From assembly GCF_902150045.1 (NCBI RefSeq), contig NZ_CABFVU010000003.1:806001-870000 (forward strand): DNA of 64,000 nt, read 5' to 3'. The position numbers were made by a program, and so were the translations under genes. Within the stretch, counting starts at the first letter, position 1, and each line of letters begins with the position of its first letter. The notes under the pieces were generated by a model. That model did no database searches, was not told the origin of the DNA, and saw only the letters and a list, made by a program, of their open reading frames with translations. Origin of the DNA: Chitinophaga polysaccharea (GTDB taxonomy: Bacteria > Bacteroidota > Bacteroidia > Chitinophagales > Chitinophagaceae). This document shows, one piece after another, positions 1 to 9,700 of the stretch.

Positions 1-1
1 C

Positions 2-1300
2 GCATTTGAAAAATGGGGGCTGCGGGCATTACAGCCGGATCAGCCACTGTCGTCTCTCAGCGGTGGCGAAAAAACACGGCTGTTCCTTGCCGGCACCGAT
101 ATCTTCGAACCATCCATCGTGCTGCTGGACGAGCCTACCAATCATCTCGACCACCACGCACGGGAACAATTATACGAATGGATGGCCGGCACTTCCTGCT
201 CGTTGCTGATCGTAAGCCACGACCGGCAGCTGCTGCGCCTCTGCGAGCCCATCTGGGAATTGCAGGCCAACGGCATTAAAACCTATGGAGGCAATTATGA
301 TTTCTATGCCGAACAAAAAAGCATAGAAACAGATGCTCTGCAACAGCGTGTTGCCCACCAGGAGAAAGCTTTGAAAGAAGCTAAAAAACAACGGCAGGAG
401 GCTATGGAGCGCAAGCAACATGCCGATGCACAGGCAAGGAAAAACGCCAAGAACGGAGGGATACCCAAGATACTGCTGAACGGAAGAAAGAATAATGCAG
501 AAGTATCTACCGCAAAACTGAAACAGGTGCACAACGAAAAAGTAGAGGAGCTCCGTGCTGGCTGGCAGGAACTTTCGGCTATGACACAGATCCAGCGCAT
601 GATGAAAGGATACTTCGAACAATCATCGCTGCATACAGGAAAAGTACTGGTACAGGCCACGGGCATAAATTTCGGGTGGACAACACAGTCACCTGACGCA
701 ACGGCGCCGGATCCCGCAGCAACGGGTGAACCGGCACAGTTCACATCTCCCGGGAACATGCTCTGGCAAACACCACTTACCTTTACCATCCGCAGCGGGC
801 AACGGATAGCCATTACAGGCCCAAACGGCAGCGGCAAGTCTACCCTGCTGCAACTGATACTTGGTCAATTACAGCCAGCCACCGGTGAGATGCATACTGC
901 CATCAGCCGCAGCCTGTTGCTGGACCAGGACTACACGTTGATCGACCGCGAAAAAACAGTATTGCAGCAGGCATTGTCTTATAACAATAACCGGCTGGAA
1001 ATATCGATGGTAAAAACGGTGCTGGTGAATTTCCTTTTCGGCCCGGATAACTGGGATAAGTCCTGCGCCGTTTTAAGCGGCGGTGAAATGCTGCGGCTCG
1101 CGCTTTGCAGCATGACCCTGCAGGACAAAGCCCCCGATGTGATACTGCTGGATGAGCCTACCAATAACCTGGACCTGCAGAATATCAATATACTCACGCA
1201 GATCTTCAGGGAGTACAAAGGCACGCTGCTGGTCATTTCCCACGATGCCGGCTTCATAGCAGAAGTAGGCGTGGATGATGTACTGGTGTTAAACAGGTAG
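2..1300 (+). CDS. ABC-F family ATPase, 5' truncated by the window edge
   Basis: The reading frame is open from base 2, so the start lies upstream; only about 432 residues are visible. The visible part begins just before the first ABC signature (LSGGEKTRLFL) and its Walker B (LLDEPTNHLD). A charged linker rich in K, Q and E follows, then a second Walker A (GPNGSGKST, near base 819), signature (LSGGEMLRLAL) and Walker B (LLDEPTNNLD). Two ABC cassettes without membrane segments and with a charged interdomain linker are the hallmark of ABC-F proteins, which act on the ribosome (translation factors or antibiotic resistance by target protection). Which subfamily this is cannot be decided without the N-terminus. 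The last 12 bases overlap the convergent hybrid kinase gene. Confidence 0.9.
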   Translation, partial: AFEKWGLRALQPDQPLSSLSGGEKTRLFLAGTDIFEPSIVLLDEPTNHLDHHAREQLYEWMAGTSCSLLIVSHDRQLLRLCEPIWELQANGIKTYGGNYDFYAEQKSIETDALQQRVAHQEKALKEAKKQRQEAMERKQHADAQARKNAKNGGIPKILLNGRKNNAEVSTAKLKQVHNEKVEELRAGWQELSAMTQIQRMMKGYFEQSSLHTGKVLVQATGINFGWTTQSPDATAPDPAATGEPAQFTSPGNMLWQTPLTFTIRSGQRIAITGPNGSGKSTLLQLILGQLQPATGEMHTAISRSLLLDQDYTLIDREKTVLQQALSYNNNRLEISMVKTVLVNFLFGPDNWDKSCAVLSGGEMLRLALCSMTLQDKAPDVILLDEPTNNLDLQNINILTQIFREYKGTLLVISHDAGFIAEVGVDDVLVLNR

Positions 1301-3433
1301 GTGCTCCATGATCGCTTTATAAATGTCCTTCTCCCGGAAAGGCTTCAGGAGCCAGCCGTTGAAGCCTGCTTTAACAAAGGCGGCTTCATCGCTGGCGGAA
1401 ATATTGGCTGTTAACGCCAGTGTTATCACTCCTGCCTTTCCGGGATCACTGTTTTTGCGGATCTGCTCCATCACCTCAATACCGTTCAGCTTCGGCATGT
1501 GCAGATCCAGCAGCACAAGGTCGTAGCTGTATTGCTGAAACAGCTCCAGCGCGGCCTGCCCGTCGGTGGCCATATCGAACCGGCATTTCCAGCGGGTAAG
1601 GATCATCTTGAGCAGGAGCAGGTTCATTTCCTGGTCGTCCGCAACCAGCACATAACGTCCTTCCATATGCGCGCCCACCATTTCTTTTCCTTCATGGGTA
1701 TGCGCAGGTACCATCAGCGGTACATTCACTTTTTCATAAGGGATACGGCACATAAAGCGGGAGCCTTTCCGCAGCTCGCTTTCCACCGAAATATCCCCGC
1801 CCTGTAAAGTAACCAGGCGCCTGGTGATAGCCAGTCCCAGGCCGGTACCATTTAAATGGCTTCTGGCATTACCAGCCTGGAAAAATCTTTCAAAAAGATG
1901 TTGCTGCGCTTCCGCGCTGATACCCTCACCGGTATCGGCCACTGTGAGCCGGAACTGCCATTGTTTTTCCCCGGCTGATTCCAGTATAGCCGTTACCGTT
2001 ACCGTGCCTTTATCAGTGTACTTAATAGCATTGCTCACCAGGTTTAACAACACCTGCCTCAGCCGGAAAACATCGCCATTCGCCTGCCCGTTGCGGTTGC
2101 CTTCAAAGGTTACGTTAAACTCCAGGTTTTTCTTCAGCGCCTGTATCCTCATTATATTCATTACCTCGTTAAATACCTGGTACAATACAAAAGGTTGCAG
2201 GGTAAGCGACATGTAATCGTGCTCCAGCTTTGAAAAATCCAGCACATCGTTCACTACCTGTACCAGCATGTTGGCTGCTGAATCCATAGAGGTTACCAGC
2301 TCTTTCTGCACAGGATTCAGCGGAGTGTAAGACAACTGTTCTGTAAAACCCGCCAGGGAAGTAAGCGGTGTGCGCATTTCATGGCTCATATTATTGAGAA
2401 AGTCGGTACGCATACGGGTTTGCTCTTCCGCCGCCAGCTTAGCAGCTTTCAGCCGGCGGTTATTTTTACGGATGATCCAGGCGGCAGCGGCTATCACTGC
2501 CAGGCAAACCAGGAGCGCAAGCAAACCCGCCAAAACAATACTCCTCATTTTTGCAGTACTATTGCCCACCACATCACCGGCTGCTCTCTTTTCTGCCCGG
2601 GCCTGCATAGCGGCGTGCTCCCGCAGTGAAATCAATAGTCCCTTCAAATCCTCCATCATAGCGATGTTAGTGCCGGCCAGCGAAGATTCTGTTTCATTCA
2701 GCTGCATACGGTTGCTGAGCTGTTGTTTCAGGATATCCTTATAGTAACTGTTGATGTCGCTAACTACCTTCTTCAGCTGCATGGCATCATAGGCTTCCTT
2801 GTCGATCACCTGCCCGCTCCTGGTTCTCACCACAATGCTCACCTGTGCCTTCACCGTATCTTTTTTATTGGAGAGCGCATTACCAATTCTTTTGAAGAGG
2901 CCCTTCTTCCCTGTTTTTGGCTGCTGTACGTTATTCACCGTATCAATGGTCACTTTTTCTTTTTTGATCTGCTTCATATTATAGGCCGGGATACCGTTCA
3001 GCAGCTGGTCAATCATTTCGTTCCTGATGGAACGGGCAAGCATGGAATCGGTGGCCTGTTTCAATGAGGCAATCTTCCCGGACAGATCTTCCTTTTCCTT
3101 CATGAGGCCGGCCAGTGAGGAAGTGGTATTCAGAGAACCGCTGATAGTGTTTATCATGGATAACACGTTACCAAGATCCTTTGAAAATGTTTCGAGATAT
3201 TTACGTTGATACAACACCGTGTACAGGCGGAAATTGTTTTCTGCATCATTGAGAGTAAACAATGCAGAATCCATTAAATGAACAAACGGGTGCTCCGTCA
3301 TAAGGGTGTCTGTAGCCTGCAGGAGCTGCTGGGTGCTTCGCCGGTGGATATTGTAACCTGAAAAAAACAATACCACCATCAACAGGAAAACCAGTGTCAG
3401 TGACACGACAAACAATAATAAAGACTTGCGCAT
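1289..3433 (-). CDS. hybrid sensor histidine kinase/response regulator
   Basis: The 714-residue protein has an N-terminal membrane helix (about residues 5-26) and an extracytoplasmic helical sensor region of about 270 residues with no recognised fold. A second membrane helix (about 298-321) follows, then HisKA with the phospho-acceptor His351 (MSHEMRTPL). The HATPase_c domain shows N-, G1- and G2-type motifs (NLVSNAIKY, DTGEGI, GTGLGLAI). A C-terminal receiver domain has its phospho-acceptor Asp at about 643 (LLDLHMP) and a conserved Lys in LLKPF. It is a membrane-bound phosphorelay kinase; no HPt or DNA-binding output is fused and no partner regulator is adjacent. It is convergent with, and overlaps by 12 bases, the ABC-F gene. 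The ligand is unknown. Confidence 0.93.
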   Translation of the reverse strand: MRKSLLLFVVSLTLVFLLMVVLFFSGYNIHRRSTQQLLQATDTLMTEHPFVHLMDSALFTLNDAENNFRLYTVLYQRKYLETFSKDLGNVLSMINTISGSLNTTSSLAGLMKEKEDLSGKIASLKQATDSMLARSIRNEMIDQLLNGIPAYNMKQIKKEKVTIDTVNNVQQPKTGKKGLFKRIGNALSNKKDTVKAQVSIVVRTRSGQVIDKEAYDAMQLKKVVSDINSYYKDILKQQLSNRMQLNETESSLAGTNIAMMEDLKGLLISLREHAAMQARAEKRAAGDVVGNSTAKMRSIVLAGLLALLVCLAVIAAAAWIIRKNNRRLKAAKLAAEEQTRMRTDFLNNMSHEMRTPLTSLAGFTEQLSYTPLNPVQKELVTSMDSAANMLVQVVNDVLDFSKLEHDYMSLTLQPFVLYQVFNEVMNIMRIQALKKNLEFNVTFEGNRNGQANGDVFRLRQVLLNLVSNAIKYTDKGTVTVTAILESAGEKQWQFRLTVADTGEGISAEAQQHLFERFFQAGNARSHLNGTGLGLAITRRLVTLQGGDISVESELRKGSRFMCRIPYEKVNVPLMVPAHTHEGKEMVGAHMEGRYVLVADDQEMNLLLLKMILTRWKCRFDMATDGQAALELFQQYSYDLVLLDLHMPKLNGIEVMEQIRKNSDPGKAGVITLALTANISASDEAAFVKAGFNGWLLKPFREKDIYKAIMEHLPV

Positions 3434-3550
3434 ATAGCCGATCAGTTTTTAGAAGTACTACTGATGTTATATGACAACCGGGGGGATTCTGGTACTTTTA
3501 AATGGTTAGTGGCCGCTAAAATAGGGTTTTAATAGCAGCCACCAAAAAAA

Positions 3551-5509
3551 TTACTGCAATTCGGGAATGCCATATATTCCATACGGACTAAAAGCAACTA
3601 CGCCATTCACTTTAAGCGGGAGAAAGGTCCCTTCCGCGGTGAGGTACTGCAAGTCATCGCCGACCCTGCAAAGTAAGGGGAAGCTGTACTGCACGTCTGT
3701 AACCCCGTAGCCGGGCGTTTCTTCCAGCATCACATCATCAAATGCCTGTTCGCTTACGGGCTTACCTGCTGTATTCAGCACTGTAAATTCCGACCCTTTC
3801 TGCGCGAGGAATCCACGCCCGTTCTTTTCCACCAGGAGGCGGTCGTAAATGGGAGCTATGATTATTTTACCGATGCTGTCGGTATATCCATACAGCGGGT
3901 ATTCACTGCCGGCTATTTTCTTTTCCAGTAAACGGGATTTCGCTGCCGGCGGTAACAGCTTTTCTTTGGGGGCCGGCACTTTTACACCTTTAAAATTAAA
4001 ACATGCCTCCGTGTAATCCTCCTTCCGGGTGGCTATCAGCAGGCTGGTATCTACCGATGATATACCTACATTATAGTAAATGGCGGGGATCAGCATTTTC
4101 TTATGCAGTATGTCGTACACACCTGCGCCGGTTTCTTTCTTAACAGCTGCCAATCCCGGCGCAAGGCCTTCCACTTTTTGGTACTCCATGGGCAATACCT
4201 GCTCCCCTGATGTGCTAAACAATCCATACATCTCCTGGTAACTTACTTCCAGCAATTCCATACCGGGAGCAGTGACATCAGTGCCATCGATGTCGAAAAA
4301 AGCTGGCCCTGTCAGCTTGCCCGTTGCAGGATTATAAAAGCCGTACAGCGCTTTTTGTTTCAGCTTGAAAAGAGGTGCTGCGGAGCGTTTATCCATCAGC
4401 GTTATAGCGGTATAATCTTTTGACAGTAACTTTTTGCCGGTACTATCTGCCAGGTTGTAATTACCATTTACCGGGATGATAAAATATTCACCGGCGGCCA
4501 CTACATCACCTTCATATACAGGTGGAATAATTACTTTACCATCTTCCCGGAGGATACCTGTTTTCCCGTTTTGTGTGATCCGCAGGTAAGGGCCGTAACC
4601 CTGTTCATCGTATGCGTCCGTGATATCTTCATAAATAAAATCTGCTATCAGCGTACCGTCTTCCCCTACCAGTCCATACTTACCATTCTTTCTTGCCCTG
4701 AGAGAACCGTTATTGATGATGGTCATATCTGTATATTCCGGAGCAGCATATTCTTTTTTATTTTGCAGGTTGATGGTTACATCCTGCCCGTTCTTTTTTA
4801 AGCTCATCACCCAGTTGTCACTGCGCATAAAATAATGCTCGTGCTCATATTCAAAGGGGATCTGTATATTGTTATTAAAGTCGATGATCCCCCATTTGCC
4901 ATTCTTCTGTGCAAACAGGTAATCTCCTTTCCTGCCGCAGCCTCCGCAATAGTCGAATGATTCATACACAGCCGGTATCAGCAGTTTGTTTTCCGCCGTG
5001 CTGTAAATACCCCATTTGTCGCCGGTCTTCACATCAAAGTGCTGATCGTCCAATATCCCTGCATCTTCAAACTGCATAGGCAGCAGCAGTTTGCCGTAGG
5101 TGTCTGCATAGGTCATTTTTCCGTCCCGGCGCAATACCAGGTAGGTTTTCCATTTCATTTCAATGGTATCATATTCAGCAGGCAGCACCCATTTCCCGTC
5201 ATTGCCCATGATTCCTGTTTTACCGTTGCTGGCCACCAGCAGCATAGTTAACTCCTTATCGGGAACAACCAGCGAGTGACCGTTCTCATCAACGGGTGTA
5301 GTAGTAACCGGGTGATACATGGCCAGTAACTGGTCGAATGCCTTCTTACCAGAAGGATCAATATACCAGCTTTTCTCCCCGTCCACCACACGGGCAAACC
5401 CATTGCTGAATATAGATGCCTGCTGGGCCGGTAAAGTGCGGGCCGCCAGCAGCAGTGCACCTGTCAGCAAATAACGTATATGCTTTGCTGTTACTATTTT
5501 AGTCATCAT
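3551..5509 (-). CDS. secreted WG-repeat protein (downstream paralogue)
   Basis: About 652 residues made almost entirely of WG/KWG-type repeats. The recurrent pattern is an aromatic or G-K-x-G-[IL] core, a short turn, then I-x-P-x-x-Y/F (for example NGKWGIIDF followed by IQIPFEYE), with at least ten copies. The longer open frame starts at 5560, but a signal peptide (LLTGALLLAARTLPAQ) begins right after the tandem ATG ATG at 5509/5506, which has AAAGGA just upstream, so that start is preferred. It overlaps the end of the upstream WG-repeat gene by 11 bases, indicating translational coupling. WG repeats are thought to mediate protein binding; no enzymatic motif is visible. Probably periplasmic or surface exposed. 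Confidence 0.88.
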   Translation of the reverse strand: MMTKIVTAKHIRYLLTGALLLAARTLPAQQASIFSNGFARVVDGEKSWYIDPSGKKAFDQLLAMYHPVTTTPVDENGHSLVVPDKELTMLLVASNGKTGIMGNDGKWVLPAEYDTIEMKWKTYLVLRRDGKMTYADTYGKLLLPMQFEDAGILDDQHFDVKTGDKWGIYSTAENKLLIPAVYESFDYCGGCGRKGDYLFAQKNGKWGIIDFNNNIQIPFEYEHEHYFMRSDNWVMSLKKNGQDVTINLQNKKEYAAPEYTDMTIINNGSLRARKNGKYGLVGEDGTLIADFIYEDITDAYDEQGYGPYLRITQNGKTGILREDGKVIIPPVYEGDVVAAGEYFIIPVNGNYNLADSTGKKLLSKDYTAITLMDKRSAAPLFKLKQKALYGFYNPATGKLTGPAFFDIDGTDVTAPGMELLEVSYQEMYGLFSTSGEQVLPMEYQKVEGLAPGLAAVKKETGAGVYDILHKKMLIPAIYYNVGISSVDTSLLIATRKEDYTEACFNFKGVKVPAPKEKLLPPAAKSRLLEKKIAGSEYPLYGYTDSIGKIIIAPIYDRLLVEKNGRGFLAQKGSEFTVLNTAGKPVSEQAFDDVMLEETPGYGVTDVQYSFPLLCRVGDDLQYLTAEGTFLPLKVNGVVAFSPYGIYGIPELQ

Positions 5510-7823
5510 ATCCTTTCTTCTTCTTTGATTTATACGGGAATGGTTTTCCCTGTGCATCAAGATAAAAATACCACTCTCCCTGTTTCACCAGTAAAGGGAA
5601 AATATTCCTTTCATATCCCTGGTTGATTTCCATTTCATCATAGATAGCAGGGATGATCATTTTGCCGTTAATGCCCGCAATACCTTTTTTGCCTTCACGG
5701 GTTACTTCAAACAGTTTATTATCTTCCCGGTAACTGATATCGTCAAATTCCACAGGCAGGATCATCCTGCCAAGAGTATCCGTTATGCCGTATTTCCTGT
5801 TACGGCCTATTTTAAAAAAGGGCGCGCCGTATAAACTGCTTATTTCGCTGTACTCTACAGGGAGCAGCACTTTCCCTTCCCTGGTGATCAATCCTTTAAG
5901 ATCGCCTTTCTTTACCAGGAGCAGATCTTCCAGGGTGTTAATATCGTCTGCTGTAATGGGATAAATGACCTCTTTATTACGGTTGATAATACCATACAAT
6001 GTCTGGTTGGGGCTGATATCTTTGCCTGCCAGGGCCAGGCCGTTCCAGAAATCTCCCACAAAGCTGTAGTCGTCAAAAACCACCTCTTTACCGTTGGTAT
6101 CCAGGAACAGGTTGCTGCGGCTGCTACTGTAACTTCCCCAAACTTTTAACAGCCCATTACTGAACTGTGCATTTCTTTTTTTGCTGCTTTCCGGCATCAG
6201 CAGCCTGGTAACCCTGTCTTCTTTAAACTCCCAGCGGTTGCTGCTATATAAAACATTGCCGGCTATATCGGAGAGAGTGCAGGTGGTGGTGCCGTCGTTG
6301 TTATACTGGGTTTCCACTATACGGTTGGTATCTACCGCTGTAAAGAACCCGTATTGTTTTCCGCCCCGGATGATCTTACCGGTGGCATCGGCCAGCGAAG
6401 TGGTATCGCCGTTGCGGAGGAACAGCAATTGATTGTTCTGCCATTGCATCCAGCTGTACTTTGCGGGCAGGATCTCTTTCCCGGTAGCGGTATTGAACAA
6501 ACCAAGCTGCTCTCCTTTCAGAAAGGCCTGGTAATTTTTTTTATCTTCTCCTGCGAGATCATCGAGATAGGAAAAGCTGCTGTTATAACCATTTACTAAA
6601 CCGTCATATACCAGGGGAACAATAATTTTACCGTCTATTCCAAGCAGGCCTGTTTTGCCCTGCTGTTCCGCCTCCAGGTAAAGTGTATTTTCCCGTAAGA
6701 AGGGTGTTATACGGCTGTATGCAAATGGCAACAACTGTTTGCCACTGGTATCAAATATCCCTGTGGCAGTTCCTTTGCTTACCAGGAATACCAGCGGTAT
6801 GGCCAATACGGGTATTCCCTTACCGCCCGGCGCCATTACTGCAGGAGCGTCATATACTTCCCTTCCTTCCGCGTTAACAGCTTTGATGTCACTATACAGC
6901 GGTGGAATGATCTCCTTACCCGCTGCATTCACCACTCCGTACTTACCACCCTTGCCTACTTTCATTACAGTGCCCATCAGGGATGCTTCGGTATATTGCA
7001 GCGGCAGCAGCGTTTGGCCATGTGCGTCTACGACCCCGGTTTTCCCGTTTTGTGTAACGGCAAAGAGATCATTCCCCGGCCCAAGGCTGCATTTATCATA
7101 AACGGCTGGTACTACAATGCGGCCGTCGTGATCCATCACGCCCGATTTGCCTTTGGAGGTAAACCCAAAATAAGTGTTGTTGCTACTGAGGTAGTTAAAC
7201 GACTCATATTCCGCGGGCACAATGATGGTACCGTCTTCCGCTGCCAGTCCTACTTTCCCGGCCTTCTTTATTTCTATGGTATAATTGCGTACATAACTTT
7301 TGCCTGCATCTTCGTATAGGGGTGCCTGTAATACCTTTCCTGTTTTAATGTCTATCCATCCCCAGCGGCCATCTTTTTTCATTTTCAGCACATGCGGCGT
7401 CATAGGTTCTGCCTGTGTGTATACAGGCGGGCAAATCTCATTGCCAAGTGTATCAGCGGCGCCATATTTTCCATTGAGCCGGGTGATCACAAAGCAATAG
7501 TTCTTCGAGGAATCCGTGTCGTCTTTTTCATCGGCCAGGATAACCTCATCATACTTAAAGGGGGCTATAATTTTACCGCTGTTACTGATGGCTCCATAGG
7601 CATTATGTTTTACCGCTATGATGGTTTTGAAATAGCCCTGGTTCTCCAGTTTATCTACCAGCACGGCTCCTGAAAGATGCAGCCATTGCTTTTGCCGGTT
7701 AATCATCACCGGCGCCAGCTGCCCATCGAACCGCCCCAGGTAATCCGCTACCACCTGCTGTTGCGCATACAAAGAAAGGTTGCTTAAAAAGAGTCCTGTC
7801 AATAAGTATTTTTTCCTCAGCAT
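5499..7823 (-). CDS. secreted WG-repeat protein (upstream paralogue)
   Basis: 774 residues with a signal peptide (MLRKKYLLTGLFLSNLSLYAQ) followed by about fifteen WG-type repeats such as GKYGAADTLGNEICPPVY and RKYGITDTLGRMILPVEF. It ends in a lysine-rich tail (SKKKKGYDD). It is the first gene of a two-gene operon with the downstream paralogue, with overlapping stop and start. The two proteins share repeat architecture and a signal peptide, suggesting tandem duplication. On the reverse strand upstream of the start, CATCTTTG (7849-7856) is one mismatch from the Bacteroidota -7 consensus TAnnTTTG. No catalytic signature is visible; a binding or scaffold role outside the cytoplasm is inferred from the repeat class only. 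Confidence 0.9.
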   Translation of the reverse strand: MLRKKYLLTGLFLSNLSLYAQQQVVADYLGRFDGQLAPVMINRQKQWLHLSGAVLVDKLENQGYFKTIIAVKHNAYGAISNSGKIIAPFKYDEVILADEKDDTDSSKNYCFVITRLNGKYGAADTLGNEICPPVYTQAEPMTPHVLKMKKDGRWGWIDIKTGKVLQAPLYEDAGKSYVRNYTIEIKKAGKVGLAAEDGTIIVPAEYESFNYLSSNNTYFGFTSKGKSGVMDHDGRIVVPAVYDKCSLGPGNDLFAVTQNGKTGVVDAHGQTLLPLQYTEASLMGTVMKVGKGGKYGVVNAAGKEIIPPLYSDIKAVNAEGREVYDAPAVMAPGGKGIPVLAIPLVFLVSKGTATGIFDTSGKQLLPFAYSRITPFLRENTLYLEAEQQGKTGLLGIDGKIIVPLVYDGLVNGYNSSFSYLDDLAGEDKKNYQAFLKGEQLGLFNTATGKEILPAKYSWMQWQNNQLLFLRNGDTTSLADATGKIIRGGKQYGFFTAVDTNRIVETQYNNDGTTTCTLSDIAGNVLYSSNRWEFKEDRVTRLLMPESSKKRNAQFSNGLLKVWGSYSSSRSNLFLDTNGKEVVFDDYSFVGDFWNGLALAGKDISPNQTLYGIINRNKEVIYPITADDINTLEDLLLVKKGDLKGLITREGKVLLPVEYSEISSLYGAPFFKIGRNRKYGITDTLGRMILPVEFDDISYREDNKLFEVTREGKKGIAGINGKMIIPAIYDEMEINQGYERNIFPLLVKQGEWYFYLDAQGKPFPYKSKKKKGYDD

Positions 7824-7956
7824 GTAGTTTCCGCTTTAATAGAAGTTGCAAAGATGCATATCTTTCGGAAAACGCAAATAATTTATGTTTTGTTTAAAAC
7901 CACTGGTTGCGGGCTTCCGTTCAACGAAAAGGTGCAGGGTTTTATTATTTTTTTGT

Positions 7957-7964
7957 TACGTTTG
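7957..7964 (+). promoter_or_regulatory. Bacteroidota -7 promoter element for the phosphatase gene
   Basis: TACGTTTG matches the TAnnTTTG -7 consensus and lies 32 bases before the start codon of the PafA-like gene. No clear TTG -33 partner was found, so this is a partial match. Confidence 0.45.
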
Positions 7965-7996
7965 TCGATTCCCGTTTTGGGGCGTGAACTTAAGAA

Positions 7997-9655
7997 ATGA
8001 AAAAAATCTGCATTATGAATGGAATGACTAAATCTGTTGCCGCTGCATTCCTGGGCGCCTTTACGGCGTTACAGGGGCTCACCGCAGTAGCTCAATCCAA
8101 TGAAAAGCCAAAGCTGATTGTAGGTATCGTGGTAGACCAGATGCGCTGGGATTACCTGTACCGGTATTACGACCGTTATGAAGCCGGCGGCTTCAAACGC
8201 ATGCTGGGTGATGGTTTTTCATGTGAGAACACATTTATCAGCCACCTTCCCTCTTTTACAGCCGTAGGCCACAGCACTATTTATACAGGCAGTGTACCGG
8301 CTATTCATGGTATTACGGGCAACGACTGGCCCGATCAGCTCAGCGGGAGAAAATGGTATTGCACTGAAGACACTACCGTACAACCTGTTGGCACCAGTAG
8401 CTCCGCAGGCAGGATGTCGCCACGCAACCTGCTGGCCTCCACTATCACCGATGAACTGAAACTGGCCACCAACTTCCGCTCAAAGGTAGTGGGCGTATCG
8501 CTGAAAGACCGCGCCTCTATCCTTCCTGCCGGGCATACGGCCAATGGCGCATTCTGGCTGGACGACAGCAACGCCAGCTTTGTGACCAGCACCTGGTATA
8601 TGAAGGAACTGCCTGGATGGGTAAAACGCTTCAACGACCGCAAAGTGCCACAGCAACTGATGTCCAAACCATGGGAAACCCTATATCCTATCAACACCTA
8701 TGTACAGAGCAGTGAAGACAACGCTCCCTGGGAAGGTACTTTCCCCGGCGAAAAAGCGCCTGTTTTCCCCCATGCGCTGAAAGACGTTTATAAAAAAGAC
8801 CCCGGCAGCCTGAGATCTACTCCCAACGGGAATACGCTGACACTGGATTTCGCAAAAACGGCCATTGAAGGATATGACCTCGGTAATAACACCGTAACGG
8901 ATTTCCTCACTATCAACTGCGCTTCTACCGATTATGTAGGCCATAAATACGGCCCTAACTCCATAGAAGTGGAAGATACCTATCTGCGCCTGGATAAAGA
9001 CCTGTCGGCCTTTTTCTCTTACCTCGACCAACGCGTGGGAAAAGGCAACTACCTCGTATTCCTTACAGCCGATCATGGCGCTGCCCACGCCCTTAAATTC
9101 ATGGAAGAACATAAACTGCCATCCGGGCAAACTGAAAGCCGGAAACTGGTGGCAGGCCTGGATAGTACGCTGAATGCCCGCTTCGGCGTGAGCAAACTGG
9201 TATTGTCTTTTATGAACTACCACGTGAGCTTCGACAAAGCAAAAATTGCTGCGTCCAAACTGGATTATGATGCGGTGAAGAAAGAAACCGTGAAATACTT
9301 TGAGGCGCAACCGGGTATCCAGTTTGCCGCCGACCTGGATAATATCGGAACGAACCCTTTACCGGAACCACTGAACACCATGGCCATTAATGGTTACAAC
9401 CGTAAACGCACCGGTTCCGTGATCGTGATCCCTGAACCGGGATGGTTTGAAGGTTCACTGAAAGGAACTACCCATGGTAACTGGAACCCGTTCGATATCC
9501 ATATCCCGCTGGTGTTTATGGGATGGCATGTAAAACATGGCGCCTCCAATGAAACGGTGCATATGACAGATATTGCCGCTACCCTGGCTGCCATGCTGCA
9601 TATACAAATGCCCAGCGGCTGTGTAGGTAAACCTGTGAAAGAAATACTGCAATAA
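7997..9655 (+). CDS. pafA: PafA-like alkaline phosphatase (type I phosphodiesterase/nucleotide pyrophosphatase fold)
   Basis: 552 residues with an N-terminal signal peptide ending near AVAQ, so exported to the periplasm. The active-site layout matches PafA of Elizabethkingia: metal ligand Asp47 (GIVVDQ), threonine nucleophile Thr88 (SFTAVGH), Asn109 (TGNDW), and the Lys170-x-Arg172 phosphate-binding pair (SLKDR). Later Asp/His metal ligands sit in DYVGHKYG and LTADHGAAH, with a further His in HGNWNP. The spacing of nucleophile, Asn, Lys and Arg follows PafA with a constant offset of 8-9 residues. PafA hydrolyses a wide range of phosphomonoesters and is not inhibited by phosphate. It is convergent with a phospholipase C gene, consistent with jointly releasing phosphate from phospholipid head groups. 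Confidence 0.9.
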   Translation: MKKICIMNGMTKSVAAAFLGAFTALQGLTAVAQSNEKPKLIVGIVVDQMRWDYLYRYYDRYEAGGFKRMLGDGFSCENTFISHLPSFTAVGHSTIYTGSVPAIHGITGNDWPDQLSGRKWYCTEDTTVQPVGTSSSAGRMSPRNLLASTITDELKLATNFRSKVVGVSLKDRASILPAGHTANGAFWLDDSNASFVTSTWYMKELPGWVKRFNDRKVPQQLMSKPWETLYPINTYVQSSEDNAPWEGTFPGEKAPVFPHALKDVYKKDPGSLRSTPNGNTLTLDFAKTAIEGYDLGNNTVTDFLTINCASTDYVGHKYGPNSIEVEDTYLRLDKDLSAFFSYLDQRVGKGNYLVFLTADHGAAHALKFMEEHKLPSGQTESRKLVAGLDSTLNARFGVSKLVLSFMNYHVSFDKAKIAASKLDYDAVKKETVKYFEAQPGIQFAADLDNIGTNPLPEPLNTMAINGYNRKRTGSVIVIPEPGWFEGSLKGTTHGNWNPFDIHIPLVFMGWHVKHGASNETVHMTDIAATLAAMLHIQMPSGCVGKPVKEILQ

Positions 9656-9662
9656 TATATTT

Positions 9663-9697
9663 CCGGTAGGATACCGCCTGGCATCCTACCGGGTTTT
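9663..9697. terminator. bidirectional intrinsic terminator between convergent genes
   Basis: A perfect 10-bp stem (CCGGTAGGAT / ATCCTACCGG) with a 10-base loop is followed by GTTTT. It lies in the 45-base gap between the stop codons of the phosphatase and phospholipase genes. Confidence 0.8.
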
Positions 9698-9700
9698 AAA

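Noticed and set aside
3551..7823. possible CRISPR array or DNA tandem repeats
   Set aside because: The regularity is at protein level (WG repeats); the DNA units differ in sequence and length and there are no constant repeats with spacers.
8681..9310. 209-residue minus-strand frame
   Set aside because: Antisense of the PafA-like gene, whose active-site residues are all on the plus strand.
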